Positions 1 through 8,900 of a stretch of 64,000 bases of DNA are shown here, piece by piece. The stretch is from assembly GCA_964615095.1 (NCBI GenBank), contig CAZTPX010000030.1, positions 10,214-74,213 of the forward strand. Direction: 5' to 3'. The notes below the pieces were generated by a model that ran no database searches, was not told the DNA's origin, and saw only the letters and a program-made list of their open reading frames with translations. The stretch comes from JANXQG01 sp964615095 (GTDB lineage: Bacteria; Planctomycetota; Planctomycetia; Pirellulales; Thermoguttaceae). Position numbers and translations under genes: made by a program. The first letter of the stretch is position 1. Each line of letters begins with the position of its first letter.

Positions 1-79
1 CTATGAGCGTATTCAAGTTTCCCTAAAGGTCTTGATCGCCCTGCGGAAACTGCGGGAATATGATCGCTTGACACTCTAA
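1..79 (+). CDS. 3' end of an unidentified gene, cut by the window edge
   Basis: An open frame runs in from the left edge and stops at TAA (77-79). The visible 25 residues are rich in Leu, Arg and Lys and end in REYDRLTL. The product cannot be identified from this tail. A terminal-repeat-like array follows 26 bp downstream, so a transposase-type gene of an insertion sequence is a reasonable guess, but nothing in the tail itself proves it. Confidence 0.45.
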   Translation, partial: YERIQVSLKVLIALRKLREYDRLTL

Positions 80-104
80 CGATAGTCTCGCCACAGCCGA
101 AATA

Positions 105-179
105 CCTAGACAATACCTAGCCACTTTGACCCATTTCCTAGCCACTTTTGCGGCGAACCTAGCCACTTCCTAGCCACTT
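105..179. repeat. Array of 11-bp iterons CCTAGCCACTT, possible IS21-type element end
   Basis: Exact copies of CCTAGCCACTT start at 116, 137, 158 and 169, and a degenerate copy (CCTAGACAATA) starts at 105. Starts are 11, 21, 21 and 11 bp apart, so all copies lie on roughly the same helix face. A short dyad, TGGTCA-CA-TGACCA, follows at 182-195. Multiple short repeats of this kind, read on the other strand as AAGTGGCTAGG, are typical of the ends of IS21-family elements. A protein-binding array for the gene on the left is the alternative. Confidence 0.5.
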
Positions 180-219
180 TTTGGTCACATGACCATGCGT
201 ACAGTATATAGGGGTCGGG

Positions 220-532
220 CACACGCCATTTTCTTTTAGCTATTTATTCGCAGAGTCAGAAAAATAATTAATTGCTGCCGCGGCAAGTGCGACCGTTCGC
301 GAACGTTGCCCGGCCCGTAGGTGGGTCGAGGTACGAGACCCACGCGCCAGGGTTTCCGCGCAGCCGCCGGCGCAGGCGCCGACTTAGGCGAGTCGGCGCC
401 TGCGCATTACTAATGGCCCCCGGTTCGCTACGCCGGGGGCTGGTTAGATTGTCAAAGAACAAATGCACGCGCAGAGTATTCAGGCGTGGCCTGAATCTTC
501 TTCAGCGCGCTTTATACCCACATAATACGCAA
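220..532. repeat. Left copy of the ~315-bp island-flanking direct repeat
   Basis: This copy matches 32071-32386 with, by eye, two substitutions and one 3-base indel. A weaker match continues to about 562. It has an AT-rich head and then several dyads: the palindrome CGTTCGCGAACG (294-305), a 7-bp stem at 321-343, a perfect 15-bp stem at 370-384/391-405 and an 8-bp stem at 416-423/433-440. Read on the minus strand, TTGTTCTTTGACAA (about 447-460) resembles a boxA-type antitermination motif. The dense hairpins favour a structured non-coding or mobile element over a gene. Confidence 0.85.
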
Positions 533-603
533 GAACTTTCGCCACCATTTGCGCGCAGCTTTAGCCGGTCTTCATTTTGTAGGCCGTGAACAAGCGCAGC
601 GCA

Positions 604-679
604 GTTCCAACAGGGTCATGTTCGACATGAGGCGTTTCCAAACGCCGGCTGGGGGGTGCGCATCGGTGGCTGTTGGAAC
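604..679. other. Cloverleaf-like multi-hairpin structure
   Basis: A closing stem GTTCCAACAG (604-613) pairs with CTGTTGGAAC (670-679). Inside it two hairpins abut: TCATGT-TCG-ACATGA (616-630) and GGCGTTT-CC-AAACGCC (631-646). A GC-rich unpaired arm (647-669) follows. The 10-bp closing stem is too long for a tRNA acceptor stem and there is no CCA or T-loop signature. It could be a structured RNA, a mobile-element end or a recombination site. Confidence 0.45.
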
Positions 680-1001
680 CGTCATTGAATCACTATCGTG
701 AACAGGGAGTTAGGCGGGGAGCACCGCCCGCCAAGGGAAAATCGCGCCCTAGGATGGCAAATCTAACACCAAGGGGATTATCTGTCACAAATCGAGGTTA
801 TAGTCCTAACTTTCCATCGTTATCCAATGTGGATTGCCTTGTAGATTACACGGCATTGCCGCGATATGTACTGGACTCCCGTGGCATGACCCGGACAAAT
901 AAAGCCGATTGACCGTAATCCGACGTGGAACGAGGCGCTCCTGGTTTGGGCACGGCGTCTTCCATGCTGCAGTAATATGGCTCTTCCGGGTTTAGGTGCA
1001 A

Positions 1002-1055
1002 GTCGTTTAACCGGGACGGGGCACCTGTGCACGTGCCCCGTCCCGGTTAAACGAC
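1002..1055. repeat. 54-bp palindrome with perfect 23-bp arms
   Basis: Arms 1002-1024 and 1033-1055 are exact reverse complements, separated by the 8-base loop CTGTGCAC. No T-run follows on either strand, so it is not a plain intrinsic terminator. It lies about 155 bp before the serine acetyltransferase gene. Perfect GC-rich palindromes of this sort recur in this window and probably belong to an interspersed repeat family. Confidence 0.7.
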
Positions 1056-1126
1056 CCAGCAGGTAGCTCCGCACCTATCCTCGGAACAGGCAGTAACATA
1101 TTTTGGGAATGCCAGCGATGGATGCA

Positions 1127-1143
1127 TCGGAACGGAAATTGCT
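1127..1143 (+). promoter_or_regulatory. Possible sigma-54 (-24/-12) promoter of the serine acetyltransferase gene
   Basis: The site TCGGAACGGAAATTGCT keeps the GG-10-GC spacing and an intact TTGCT -12 element. The -24 element is weak (CGGAAC instead of TGGCAC). Transcription would begin near 1154, giving a leader of about 55 nt. It is the poorest match of the eight candidates. Confidence 0.35.
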
Positions 1144-1209
1144 CTGGGCAAGCGTGCGCATGAATCGCAGTCGCCAAGGTTCGAACAGCAAATATGGGGG
1201 AGATCCGAG

Positions 1210-2169
1210 ATGATAGCCGTCATTCAAGCCAAAGACCGTTTGCCCCTGTTGACGGAGCGCCTTGTGGATACCTACGCGGAGGTCGGCGGAACAGTACACC
1301 TCGGCCGCTGTCCGTTTCCGACTTACAACACGGTCGTTTCCATCATTGAAGACCTCAAGTCCGTGCTCTTTCCCGGGTATCGCCGTCGCGACAGCCTGCA
1401 TTTATCGAACCTGATCTATCATGTCGGCAATTTGATCGACACGCTTTACGATCGGCTGACGCAGCAGATTGCCAGGGCACTGAATTATGAATCACTTGCC
1501 CGCCGGCCCGGGGACGTGCCATCGAGCCACGAGCACGAATCGCTGGCGCAGGCAAAGACCTCGGCTTTTCTCGAGCAGCTTCCTCGCTTGCGGAAACTGG
1601 TTTCCCTGGACGCCGAAGCCGCCCACGCCGGCGATCCCTCGTGCCGGGCCATCGATGAAGTGATCTACTGCTACCCAGGCTTCGAGGCCGTGAGCGTCTA
1701 CCGCTTGGCGCACATCCTCCACGAGATGGAGATCCCCCTGATTCCGCGGATGATGACCGAGTGGGCTCACAGCAAGACGGGCATTGATATCCACCCCGGA
1801 GCGACGATCGGAAAACACTTCTTCATCAATCACGGAACGGGCGTGGTCATCGGCGAAACCTGCGTGATCGGCGAGTGGGTGAAACTCTACCAGGGCGTGA
1901 CGTTGGGAGCGATGAGCGCCGTGACGGAGGATGGGGCCGCCGTGGGGCGCGGCGGCAAACGCCATCCCACGGTGGAAGACCGGGTCGTGATCTACGCGCA
2001 GGCGACCGTGTTGGGCGGCGATACGATCATTGGGCACGATTGCCTGATCGGTTCCAACGTCTGGCTCACGAAATCGGTGGCCCCGCATACGGTCGTCAGC
2101 CTGGAGCGGCCCAAGCTGCGAATGCGGACCAGCCAATCGCACGACTTTGCGGAAGACTGGTCGATATAG
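1210..2169 (+). CDS. cysE: Serine O-acetyltransferase
   Basis: The enzyme makes O-acetylserine from serine and acetyl-CoA, the first step of cysteine synthesis in the cytoplasm. Residues 1 to about 185 form a helical N-terminal domain. From about 194 to 300 there is a left-handed beta-helix of hexapeptide repeats (GATIGK, GTGVVIGE, GVTLGA), with the catalytic His expected at about 208 in INHGTG. The protein resembles the EpsC branch and, at 319 residues, is near the length of long bacterial SATs. GGGGGAG precedes the ATG. The chain ends in Ile (DWSI), the residue by which many SATs dock into the cysteine synthase active site, and a cysteine synthase gene lies 16.5 kb downstream in the same island. 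Confidence 0.93.
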   Translation: MIAVIQAKDRLPLLTERLVDTYAEVGGTVHLGRCPFPTYNTVVSIIEDLKSVLFPGYRRRDSLHLSNLIYHVGNLIDTLYDRLTQQIARALNYESLARRPGDVPSSHEHESLAQAKTSAFLEQLPRLRKLVSLDAEAAHAGDPSCRAIDEVIYCYPGFEAVSVYRLAHILHEMEIPLIPRMMTEWAHSKTGIDIHPGATIGKHFFINHGTGVVIGETCVIGEWVKLYQGVTLGAMSAVTEDGAAVGRGGKRHPTVEDRVVIYAQATVLGGDTIIGHDCLIGSNVWLTKSVAPHTVVSLERPKLRMRTSQSHDFAEDWSI

Positions 2170-2853
2170 TGTCCGACGCCTGAAGGCGCTCCTGGAAAAA
2201 TATGAGGTCGATGGCCGAAGCACGCCCGGCCTGCGGCAGTCCAGCACTCCCCTTTCCGGTACGCAGCCTGGTGAGAGTATTCCGGACGAAAATCTCCCGC
2301 AGGGTTGAGACGCGCGGAGAATTTATTGGAGTGGTCCAGCGGACTTCCTGACGCGACGTCTGTTGGCTGCATCGCGGGTTCTTGAAACTTTCGATTCTCC
2401 GTGCCGGGCCAACGTCCGCCCGGGAAACCTGCTGGTTGCCCACCAACGGCCAAGGGAGATGATGAGCACCGAGCGCAACTATCGACGCTTGGCCGTCTTG
2501 CCAGGAGCTTCCCGGATCGAAGCAAGGACGATTCTTCCCAGGCTCCGCCAGCAGTGTTCTCCCAGCCGACAATTCCGGAACCGCGAATTCAAAATGCTGT
2601 TCCATCTCGATCTGCCTTGCGTGTCGCGGCATCGCAATTGCAATTCATGGAACGACACAAGGAGGCAAGAAAGGCCAGACAGAATCGTCGGCCCGCGATT
2701 GCCTCTGTCGCGAGGGCCGCGCGAATTGGATTCGCGGTTGCCTTGCACGCCGCTGACCGCGTGGGAACGCCTTGCAGGCCATGGCGTGCAACGTGGAAGA
2801 CCGGTCCCGAGCAATGAACGTGACACAGGCGTTCCGAACAAAGGAGGATTCCG
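2170..2853. other. Long intergenic stretch without a recognised gene
   Basis: No open frame here resembles a known family, and none has a convincing ribosome-binding site with biased third codon positions. The only structures seen are short dyads such as CGCGAAT-TGG-ATTCGCG (about 2723-2740). The final 40 bases serve as leader of the next gene. Confidence 0.5.
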
Positions 2854-3264
2854 ATGCGTACGATGAGATGGATTTCGTCCCTGATGGTGGGCTTGGGAGT
2901 GACCGTTGCCGCGCAGTCCGTGCGGGCCGGTCTGATCGACCGGTCGCCTGGCGCTTGCCAGCCGGTCAAGGCCGAGCCGCTCCCGGCGGCGTGCCAACCG
3001 GTTCATGTCTATCTTCCGCCGCCCAAGGCCTGCGAAGCGGTGAAGGCTTGCGAACCGGTCCATCCGCGCCTTTCCCTGGAGCGCGTGGGCTACCACGTCG
3101 ATCACGGGGTCTATACGGCGTTTCATAAGGTTCGCGAAGGGTGGTATGGTGGGTACGGCAAGGGTCAGGTTGTGGCGGGCACGGCGCCGCAGGCCGCGCC
3201 CCTAGCGCCATCACCATCGGCGGCGGCAAGGTTGCCGGAGCCTCCGGCGCCGAGCAAGCCGTGA
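2854..3264 (+). CDS. Small secreted Pro/Cys-containing protein
   Basis: This is a 136-residue protein with a clear signal peptide (about residues 1-25, cleavage after VRA). The mature part contains a repeated motif around ACQPV and ACEPV (about 34-70), a segment with YHVDHGVYTAFHKV, a Gly/Tyr patch and a Pro/Ala-rich tail. The strong site AAAGGAGG lies just before ATG. It ends before a good terminator and looks like its own transcription unit. Function is unknown; the paired Cys-Pro-Val motifs suggest a cell-envelope protein that may bind metal or form disulfides. Confidence 0.75.
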   Translation: MRTMRWISSLMVGLGVTVAAQSVRAGLIDRSPGACQPVKAEPLPAACQPVHVYLPPPKACEAVKACEPVHPRLSLERVGYHVDHGVYTAFHKVREGWYGGYGKGQVVAGTAPQAAPLAPSPSAAARLPEPPAPSKP

Positions 3265-3277
3265 TCGAGAGCAGCAC

Positions 3278-3309
3278 GGCCGCAGTCCTGGCACACCAGG
3301 ACTGCGGCC
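3278..3309. other. 14-bp stem hairpin after the secreted-protein gene
   Basis: GGCCGCAGTCCTGG (3278-3291) pairs perfectly with 3296-3309 around the loop CACA. There is no T-run, so it may stabilise the mRNA end or support the terminator 45 bp further on. Confidence 0.6.
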
Positions 3310-3351
3310 GGGGCGTCTTGCACGGTTCGGACTCATTGGGAATAGGGTATG

Positions 3352-3384
3352 GGGCCGCGTCCTCGATGGACGCGGCCCTTTTTT
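3352..3384 (+). terminator. Rho-independent terminator
   Basis: GGGCCGCGTCC (3352-3362), loop TCGAT, GGACGCGGCCC (3368-3378), then six T (3379-3384). This is a textbook terminator for the secreted-protein gene at 2854. Confidence 0.9.
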
Positions 3385-3578
3385 ATGAACTCTTTCAGTA
3401 CTAAAGCATGTCCTGAGAATCTGCCGTTCCCGATGATGGTGAACCGTGATTCTTCACAGGCAATAAGCTGAATCTCCAAGTGTTCCGCGCAACCTCATAA
3501 ACCAGGAAAGAGCCTTTTCTCTCGCAAATCCCCGCGTTCCAAGAACAATTGCCACACAAACGGGTTTGGGCCAGGCAT

Positions 3579-3595
3579 TTGGCATGGTGGTTGCA
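3579..3595 (+). promoter_or_regulatory. Sigma-54 promoter of the BON-domain gene
   Basis: TTGGCATGGTGGTTGCA differs from the consensus YTGGCACGNNNNTTGCW at one conserved base (C to T) and has exact GG-10-GC spacing. Start of transcription is expected near 3607, 42 bases before the ATG. It lies downstream of a strong terminator, as a fresh promoter should. Confidence 0.7.
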
Positions 3596-3648
3596 ATAGA
3601 ACTTGTCCAGCAACAGTCAACAGTGAAACCGAACCGAAGAAGAGACCA

Positions 3649-4008
3649 ATGTTCCACCCAATTCGCAATTCTGCTCAGCCGTCCGATAGGATCCTGGAGA
3701 ATCGCATAGCCGAGCATCTGTTCGAGCGCGACGCGGTGGTTCTTCCTCCCTTGCAGGTTTCGGCACGAATGGGCACGGTGACCTTGCATGGACTCGTCGA
3801 CAGCCATGTCACCCGGCGGACAATCCTGGCGATCGTACGTCAAGTCCCGGGGGTACAGCGCGTCATCGACGACATTGAGGTGCCTATTGCTGGCGACGGC
3901 GATTTGTGCCAAAGGACGCGGCACCGATTCTCACCTGCGCTGGCACGCTATTTTGAAGAACGGCGGCAGGGATTGGTCTCCGATTCGGCCGTGGTCTGGG
4001 ATAACTGA
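3649..4008 (+). CDS. Single BON-domain protein
   Basis: The protein has 119 residues and no signal peptide. A BON (bacterial OsmY and nodulation) domain spans about 15-78, with the pattern RIAEHL..., VSARMGTVTLHGLV and VPGVQRVIDDIEV. BON domains bind membranes, lipids or other envelope parts and are common in stress proteins. The tail after residue 80 is basic and has no known domain. There is no strong ribosome-binding site. A good sigma-54 promoter precedes the gene, pointing to regulated expression. The absence of a signal peptide is unusual if it acts in the envelope. Confidence 0.8.
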   Translation: MFHPIRNSAQPSDRILENRIAEHLFERDAVVLPPLQVSARMGTVTLHGLVDSHVTRRTILAIVRQVPGVQRVIDDIEVPIAGDGDLCQRTRHRFSPALARYFEERRQGLVSDSAVVWDN

Positions 4009-4074
4009 GAGCTGGCAGCTCGCAAGCTTATGATCCGAGCCGGGTGGGGTCCGGAAACCTGCATCGAAACCAGC

Positions 4075-4118
4075 AAACGCAAAACGCCGGCGAGTGGTCC
4101 TCGCTGGCGTTTCGCGTT
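4075..4118. terminator. Hairpin between convergent genes, probable bidirectional terminator
   Basis: An imperfect stem joins AAACGCCGGCGAG (4082-4094) to CTCGCTGGCGTTT (4100-4112), and the flanking bases extend the pairing. It sits between the BON gene and the convergent sulfatase gene. Confidence 0.55.
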
Positions 4119-4144
4119 AGTGTCGATCAACAGCTACGTCTCGA

Positions 4145-5953
4145 TCAACTTTCCTTCTTCTTTCCACCGGTCGCTTCACGGACGGCAGTGGCCTTGACAC
4201 GGACATTGCTCACCTTCCCTGTGAAGGGGTCGGGAGTATTGTAGTCGCCAACCGCGGCGTGCTCGGCCGTGCCGACCGAAAGCCCCGCCCGGGGCTGTTC
4301 CTGGATCAGACCGGCGGCCTTGCCCTCGGCCACTTGTTTCCCGTCCACCCGAAGGGCCAGGGCGCCATCCTCGTGGAGCGTAGCCTGCACCCGGAAATGT
4401 CCTTTGCCCAGGGAGTCCTTAGCGACGACCGTGGTCAGAGTACCGCTGGCGCGAACGGCAAAGGCGAGTTTCCCTTGCGTCAGATAGATGGCATAACCGC
4501 GTGCTCCGCCACCTTGGGCCACGACCACGCCTTCGGTTCCGGCCGGCTCGATCTCCGCCGAGATCTCCAATTCCTTCCGGGCAATGTCGGGCGCCTGGGT
4601 GGTGGGCAACGCATCGCCCGACTTCCAGGGGCCGACGGCGTCGGCCGAGCCGGAAACGACAACGGCCCGGTTGTTGCGGCGGCCTTCACCACCCCGGTCC
4701 GTCTTGCCGGCCGCCGGATCGAGACTCGCCAACGCCGCAGAGAGTCGCTGCCGCGCGGCTTTGCTCTGGTCGGTATCGTCCTCGGGTGCAATGAACTTTT
4801 CGACAAAGGGGGCGTCGCTCAGGTCGAAGAGCTTGCCCGCCTCGTTGAGCTTGAAACCCGGCTCGCGCACATACCAGTGGGCGCCAAGTTGGACATAGGC
4901 CCAAGCGCGAGGCGTGCCCGGCTCGCCGCGAAGTTGCGGCGCGAGACTCTGGCCATCGGTCTTGAAACCGTCGGGCGGCTTCACACCCGCAAGTTCGGCA
5001 AAGGTGGCGTACGGATCGGCAAAACTCACGATGTCGTCAAGTAGTTTTCCCGCCGGTGTCACGGCAGGCCAGCTCGCGATGAAGGGGACGCGCGATCCGC
5101 CCTCCAACATGCTCCCTTTCCAGCCGTTGATCATGCGGCCGTGAACAGGCGCCGGATAACCGGCGGCAGTGCCGTTATCGCCGGAGAAGACAATCAACGT
5201 GTTCTGCCGCAGCTCCAGTTTGTCCAACTCGGCCACGAGTGCCCCGACTTGTTTGTCCATGTAACGGATGTTGTCGTCGTAGAGCTTGTCGATATTCGTC
5301 GTGCCCTGTTCCGTATCGGGCGTGCGCAGGGTGGGCTTGTGTACCAGATGTAACGCGTAGTAGAAGAAGAAAGGCCTGTCCTTGTGCCGCCGGATGAAAT
5401 CGAAGGTAAAGTCCTGGATGACGTCGGGGCCATAGGTGCCTTCGGGCAGGTTCAGAACCTCGCCGTTCTTGTTGTACTTCGTTTGCCAATACCAGCCGCC
5501 CGCAGTGTTGTCGGTGAGGAATTCGTCGAATCCCCAGTCGCCCGGCAACTCGCCTATTTGCCGCCATTTGCCGGCATGCCCGGTGGCGTACCCGGCTTGC
5601 TTTAACAACCGGGCGATGGGATGCTCGTCAACCGACTTCGCTCCCGGTCCGCCGGCGCGCCAAGACTCGTTGGTCAACCCGCCAGTGCGAAAGGCATAAC
5701 GGCCGGTCATCAGTAGGCTGCGCGACGGGCCACACAAGGGCGCCGCGTAGCAGGTCCTGAAGCGCAGGCCGGAGGCCGCCAGGGCATCGATGTGCGGCGT
5801 CTGGTGCTTGTCGGCGCCGTAGGAACTGACGCCGTCGATGCCCAGATCGTCGGCAAGGACGAAGATAATGTTGGGCTTCGCCGGCGCCGCGGCCATGGCC
5901 GGGCCGCATGCGGCGCAAAGGGACATGAGGACGAATGGAACTGCGACTTTCAT
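4145..5953 (-). CDS. Secreted sulfatase with C-terminal lectin-like domain
   Basis: The enzyme hydrolyses sulfate esters, probably of polysaccharides or glycans, outside the cytoplasm. A signal peptide covers about residues 1-22. The metal-binding DD pair is at 35-36. Cys74 in C-G-P-S-R is the residue converted to formylglycine by an FGE-type enzyme, which is not in this window. The alkaline-phosphatase-like core continues through GYATGHAGKW and FSGDNGT. After about residue 440 a second beta-rich domain resembles concanavalin-type or glycoside-binding modules and ends in a Lys-rich tail. The ATG overlaps the stop of the giant upstream gene by ATGA, so translation is coupled. It could feed sulfate to the transporter in the same island. 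Confidence 0.93.
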   Translation of the reverse strand: MKVAVPFVLMSLCAACGPAMAAAPAKPNIIFVLADDLGIDGVSSYGADKHQTPHIDALAASGLRFRTCYAAPLCGPSRSLLMTGRYAFRTGGLTNESWRAGGPGAKSVDEHPIARLLKQAGYATGHAGKWRQIGELPGDWGFDEFLTDNTAGGWYWQTKYNKNGEVLNLPEGTYGPDVIQDFTFDFIRRHKDRPFFFYYALHLVHKPTLRTPDTEQGTTNIDKLYDDNIRYMDKQVGALVAELDKLELRQNTLIVFSGDNGTAAGYPAPVHGRMINGWKGSMLEGGSRVPFIASWPAVTPAGKLLDDIVSFADPYATFAELAGVKPPDGFKTDGQSLAPQLRGEPGTPRAWAYVQLGAHWYVREPGFKLNEAGKLFDLSDAPFVEKFIAPEDDTDQSKAARQRLSAALASLDPAAGKTDRGGEGRRNNRAVVVSGSADAVGPWKSGDALPTTQAPDIARKELEISAEIEPAGTEGVVVAQGGGARGYAIYLTQGKLAFAVRASGTLTTVVAKDSLGKGHFRVQATLHEDGALALRVDGKQVAEGKAAGLIQEQPRAGLSVGTAEHAAVGDYNTPDPFTGKVSNVRVKATAVREATGGKKKES

Positions 5954-8900
5954 CTAGGTACTCCTGTAGGATTTTGAAAACCGAAAACTTTGACTTCACA
6001 AATGCTCGCCCAGCAGCCTTCGTCAACCCCCGTCACCGTGATCTTCACGTAACGGGCTTGTCTTGCCCTGTGGAACTTCAGGTCGTGGACCGCCGACGTG
6101 GCGGTGGTGCTTGTCTGATCGCTCAGAAGGAACCAGGCCTTCCCGTCGGTCGAGCCCTCGACTTTGTATTGATAGTGCTTTCCTTCGAACGGCCAGCGGA
6201 TCCGGCAGCCGGAAAGGTCGAAAGGCTTTTGCAGATCGACCTGCCACCACTCCGGCCCGCCCTCGGGTTCGTCATCGGCCGTCCAGCATGTCTCCGCATC
6301 GCCGTCGTTGGCCTGGGCCGCGCTGTGCTCGTCGTTTTCGATCGACGAACTGCTGGCCGGCTTGTTCAAGGCCAGGTTGATCGGGTCGGCGGCGCGAAGC
6401 GGAACTTGGGTGCAGGCCAGGAAGGCCAGGGCCAGAAGTGCTGAGCGCGGTATGGACCGCACGGACCTGCGGGCAGCCTTCGCCGCTGCCAGCAGCAGGA
6501 ATGCCGCCGCGGCTGCCAAGAGGGCAAGTGTTCCCGGTTCCGGCACGACCGCCACGACTGCCGCCGACTCGTACGCGCCGCTGATCGGGGGCGCGTTTGC
6601 TTGCGACGGATCGTAAATGAACGCCCCGCCCGCACCGACGGTCAAGCTCGTCCCGTCGGGCAGGGCGGTATCGGACGTCAGAATTAGCGTACCGGCGGCC
6701 ACGTCGGTACCACCCATATAACTGTTGCTGCCACTGAGAATTAGCGTGCCGGGGCCGCTTAACGTCAGAGATAGACCGCTCTTGGCGGGGGTCTCGCTGA
6801 CATCGCCGGAAACCGTCAACTGCGTGCCGGCAGCCGGGGCAACGTCGGCGCTATTGGCCAGGACCAAGGGCGCCGAAATCGTGTGCGTGCCGCTGAACAC
6901 GCTGATCAAGGCCGCGGCGGCTGGAGTGCCCAAGGTCAACGTCGCCGCGATATCGACCGTGCCGGCGCTGATCGTGTAACTTGGATTGGCGTTGTCGCCG
7001 AACGCCAATACCCCAGCCGTTTGATTGGCGTCCAGTGTTACCGTGATGGGAGCATTCGCCGTGCCGGCAAACGTCACTACGCCGCTGGTGGGAACCGTTG
7101 CGGGCGACCAATTCTGGGCGTTGTTCCAACTTCCGCTGCTACTGATGTTCCAGGTCGCGCCACCGGTCGGTGCCACAACCAGATCGAGGTTACCCGGGTC
7201 GACGCTGGTCGAAAGGTAGTACGCGCCTGGCCGGCTGAACGTGGGCAACGTGAAGTTGGCCAAGGTCAGGCTGGCGAAATTACCATTGGTGAACAGGCGG
7301 TAATCGCCTGTCGTCGGTATAACGCCGCCGAAAGCGAGGTTACCCGAACCGCTCAATCCGCTGCCGCCCAGGTTGATCAGGTCGCCGACATAAATCGGCT
7401 CGCTGTTGCCGCCGGTACCGCTTGAAGTGCTCTGATTCAGGTTGAAGGCCAGCGTGGTGTAGGTGTTGGCATTCAGCCCGCCGTTGAGGTTCAAGATACC
7501 GTACTGCCCACTGGGCAGGCCTGCCCCCGGGGCGATCGTATGGGAACCGCTGCCGGCCTGGACCAGGCTGCTGACCGTGCCGCCAAAAGTCGTACCGGCC
7601 AACGTGCCGCCGTTGAGTGTCAGAGTGCCCGAGCCGATGGCCGAGCCGCTGGTGTTGGCCAGCACGAGCGTGCCGGCGTTCACGGTCGTGCCGCTGCTAT
7701 AGGTATTGCTGCCGGAAAGCGTCAGCGTGCCGTAGCCGATCTGCGTCAAGCTGCCGCTGCCGCTGATGGCATTGGAAACGATCAGGCCGTTGTCGCTGCG
7801 ATCGAACACCAACGCGGCGTTGTCCGTAATCGCGCCCGACCCCAGCGATCCACTGTTTCCGCCGTTGCCGATTTGGAGGGTGCCTCCGCTGATCGTTGTA
7901 GTGCCGGGATAGGAGTTCGAGCCCGTGAGGATCAACAAGCCATTTCCCTCCTTCTTGATATTGGATGTCGTGTCGCTACTGCTGGTGATCAGGTTCCCCG
8001 ACATCAGGGCATAATCCCCGCCGACTCCCTGGTTCACATAAATGTCTCGATTTCCGCTGTTCAAATTGATGCTGTTGGTGAAGATCACGGGGCTATCGGC
8101 CGTGGGCGATCCGAAGATCAATCCGCCGCTGACGTCGAAGGGCGCGCCCGCGACGCCCCACGTTTCCGTCGCGCCCCCGTCCAAGGTGACCGTCAGCGTG
8201 CCGCCCCGGGCGGCGAAGCCGCCCGAGGTCTTCGCCCACTGCACCTGGCCGGGGCCGGTTCCCGTTGCGAGGCTGAGCGTGCCGCTGGCTTGTATGACCC
8301 CCGCCGTGCCCCCGGAACCCCCGTTGAACAACACGTTCGAATTCGCATTCGGCAAGGGCCCGGAGGTTTGTCCGAAGTCGATGGCGCCGGAGGTGATCGT
8401 GGTCGTGCCGCTGTAGCTGTTCGCGCCCAACAGCGTGAGGACGCCCGAGCCTGTTTTTGTCAGACTGCCGTTGCCGCTGACTGACGAAACGGACGTCGTG
8501 TCACTGAGGTTGAAAACGAGGCTGCCATTGTCGAGCACGTTGCTGCTGCCGCCGATCGAAGCCCCGTTGCCGCCGTTGCCCACCTGCAGTGTGCCGCCGG
8601 TGATCGTCGTGGGGCCGGTATAGCTGTTGCCGCCGGTGAGGACCAGAAGACCTCCTCCGCTCTCCGTCAATCCTCCCACGCCGGAGATCGTCCCGGAGTT
8701 GCTGTACGTCAACGATGGAGCGACCTGGATCGTAGCGGCCGAGTTGGTCAGGCTGAGGCTTCGCGCCGAATTGATGCTGGCTTGGACCAGCAACGTGCCC
8801 TGGCCGATCGAGAGAGTGCCGCTGGGATCGCCCAGGTTGCTCTCGGCGCTGACGGCCAGCGTGCCGCCGGCGATCGTCGTGCCGCCGGTGTACGTGTTGT

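Noticed and set aside
105..179. CRISPR array
   Set aside because: Repeats are only 11 bp with spacings of 0 to 10 bp; no spacers of normal size and no cas genes.
268..468. Identical 66-residue minus-strand frame in both copies of the flanking repeat
   Set aside because: It runs through several strong hairpins, has no ribosome-binding site and its conservation follows from the DNA repeat itself.
604..679. tRNA gene
   Set aside because: The closing stem is 10 bp, and no anticodon loop, T-loop or CCA pattern is present.
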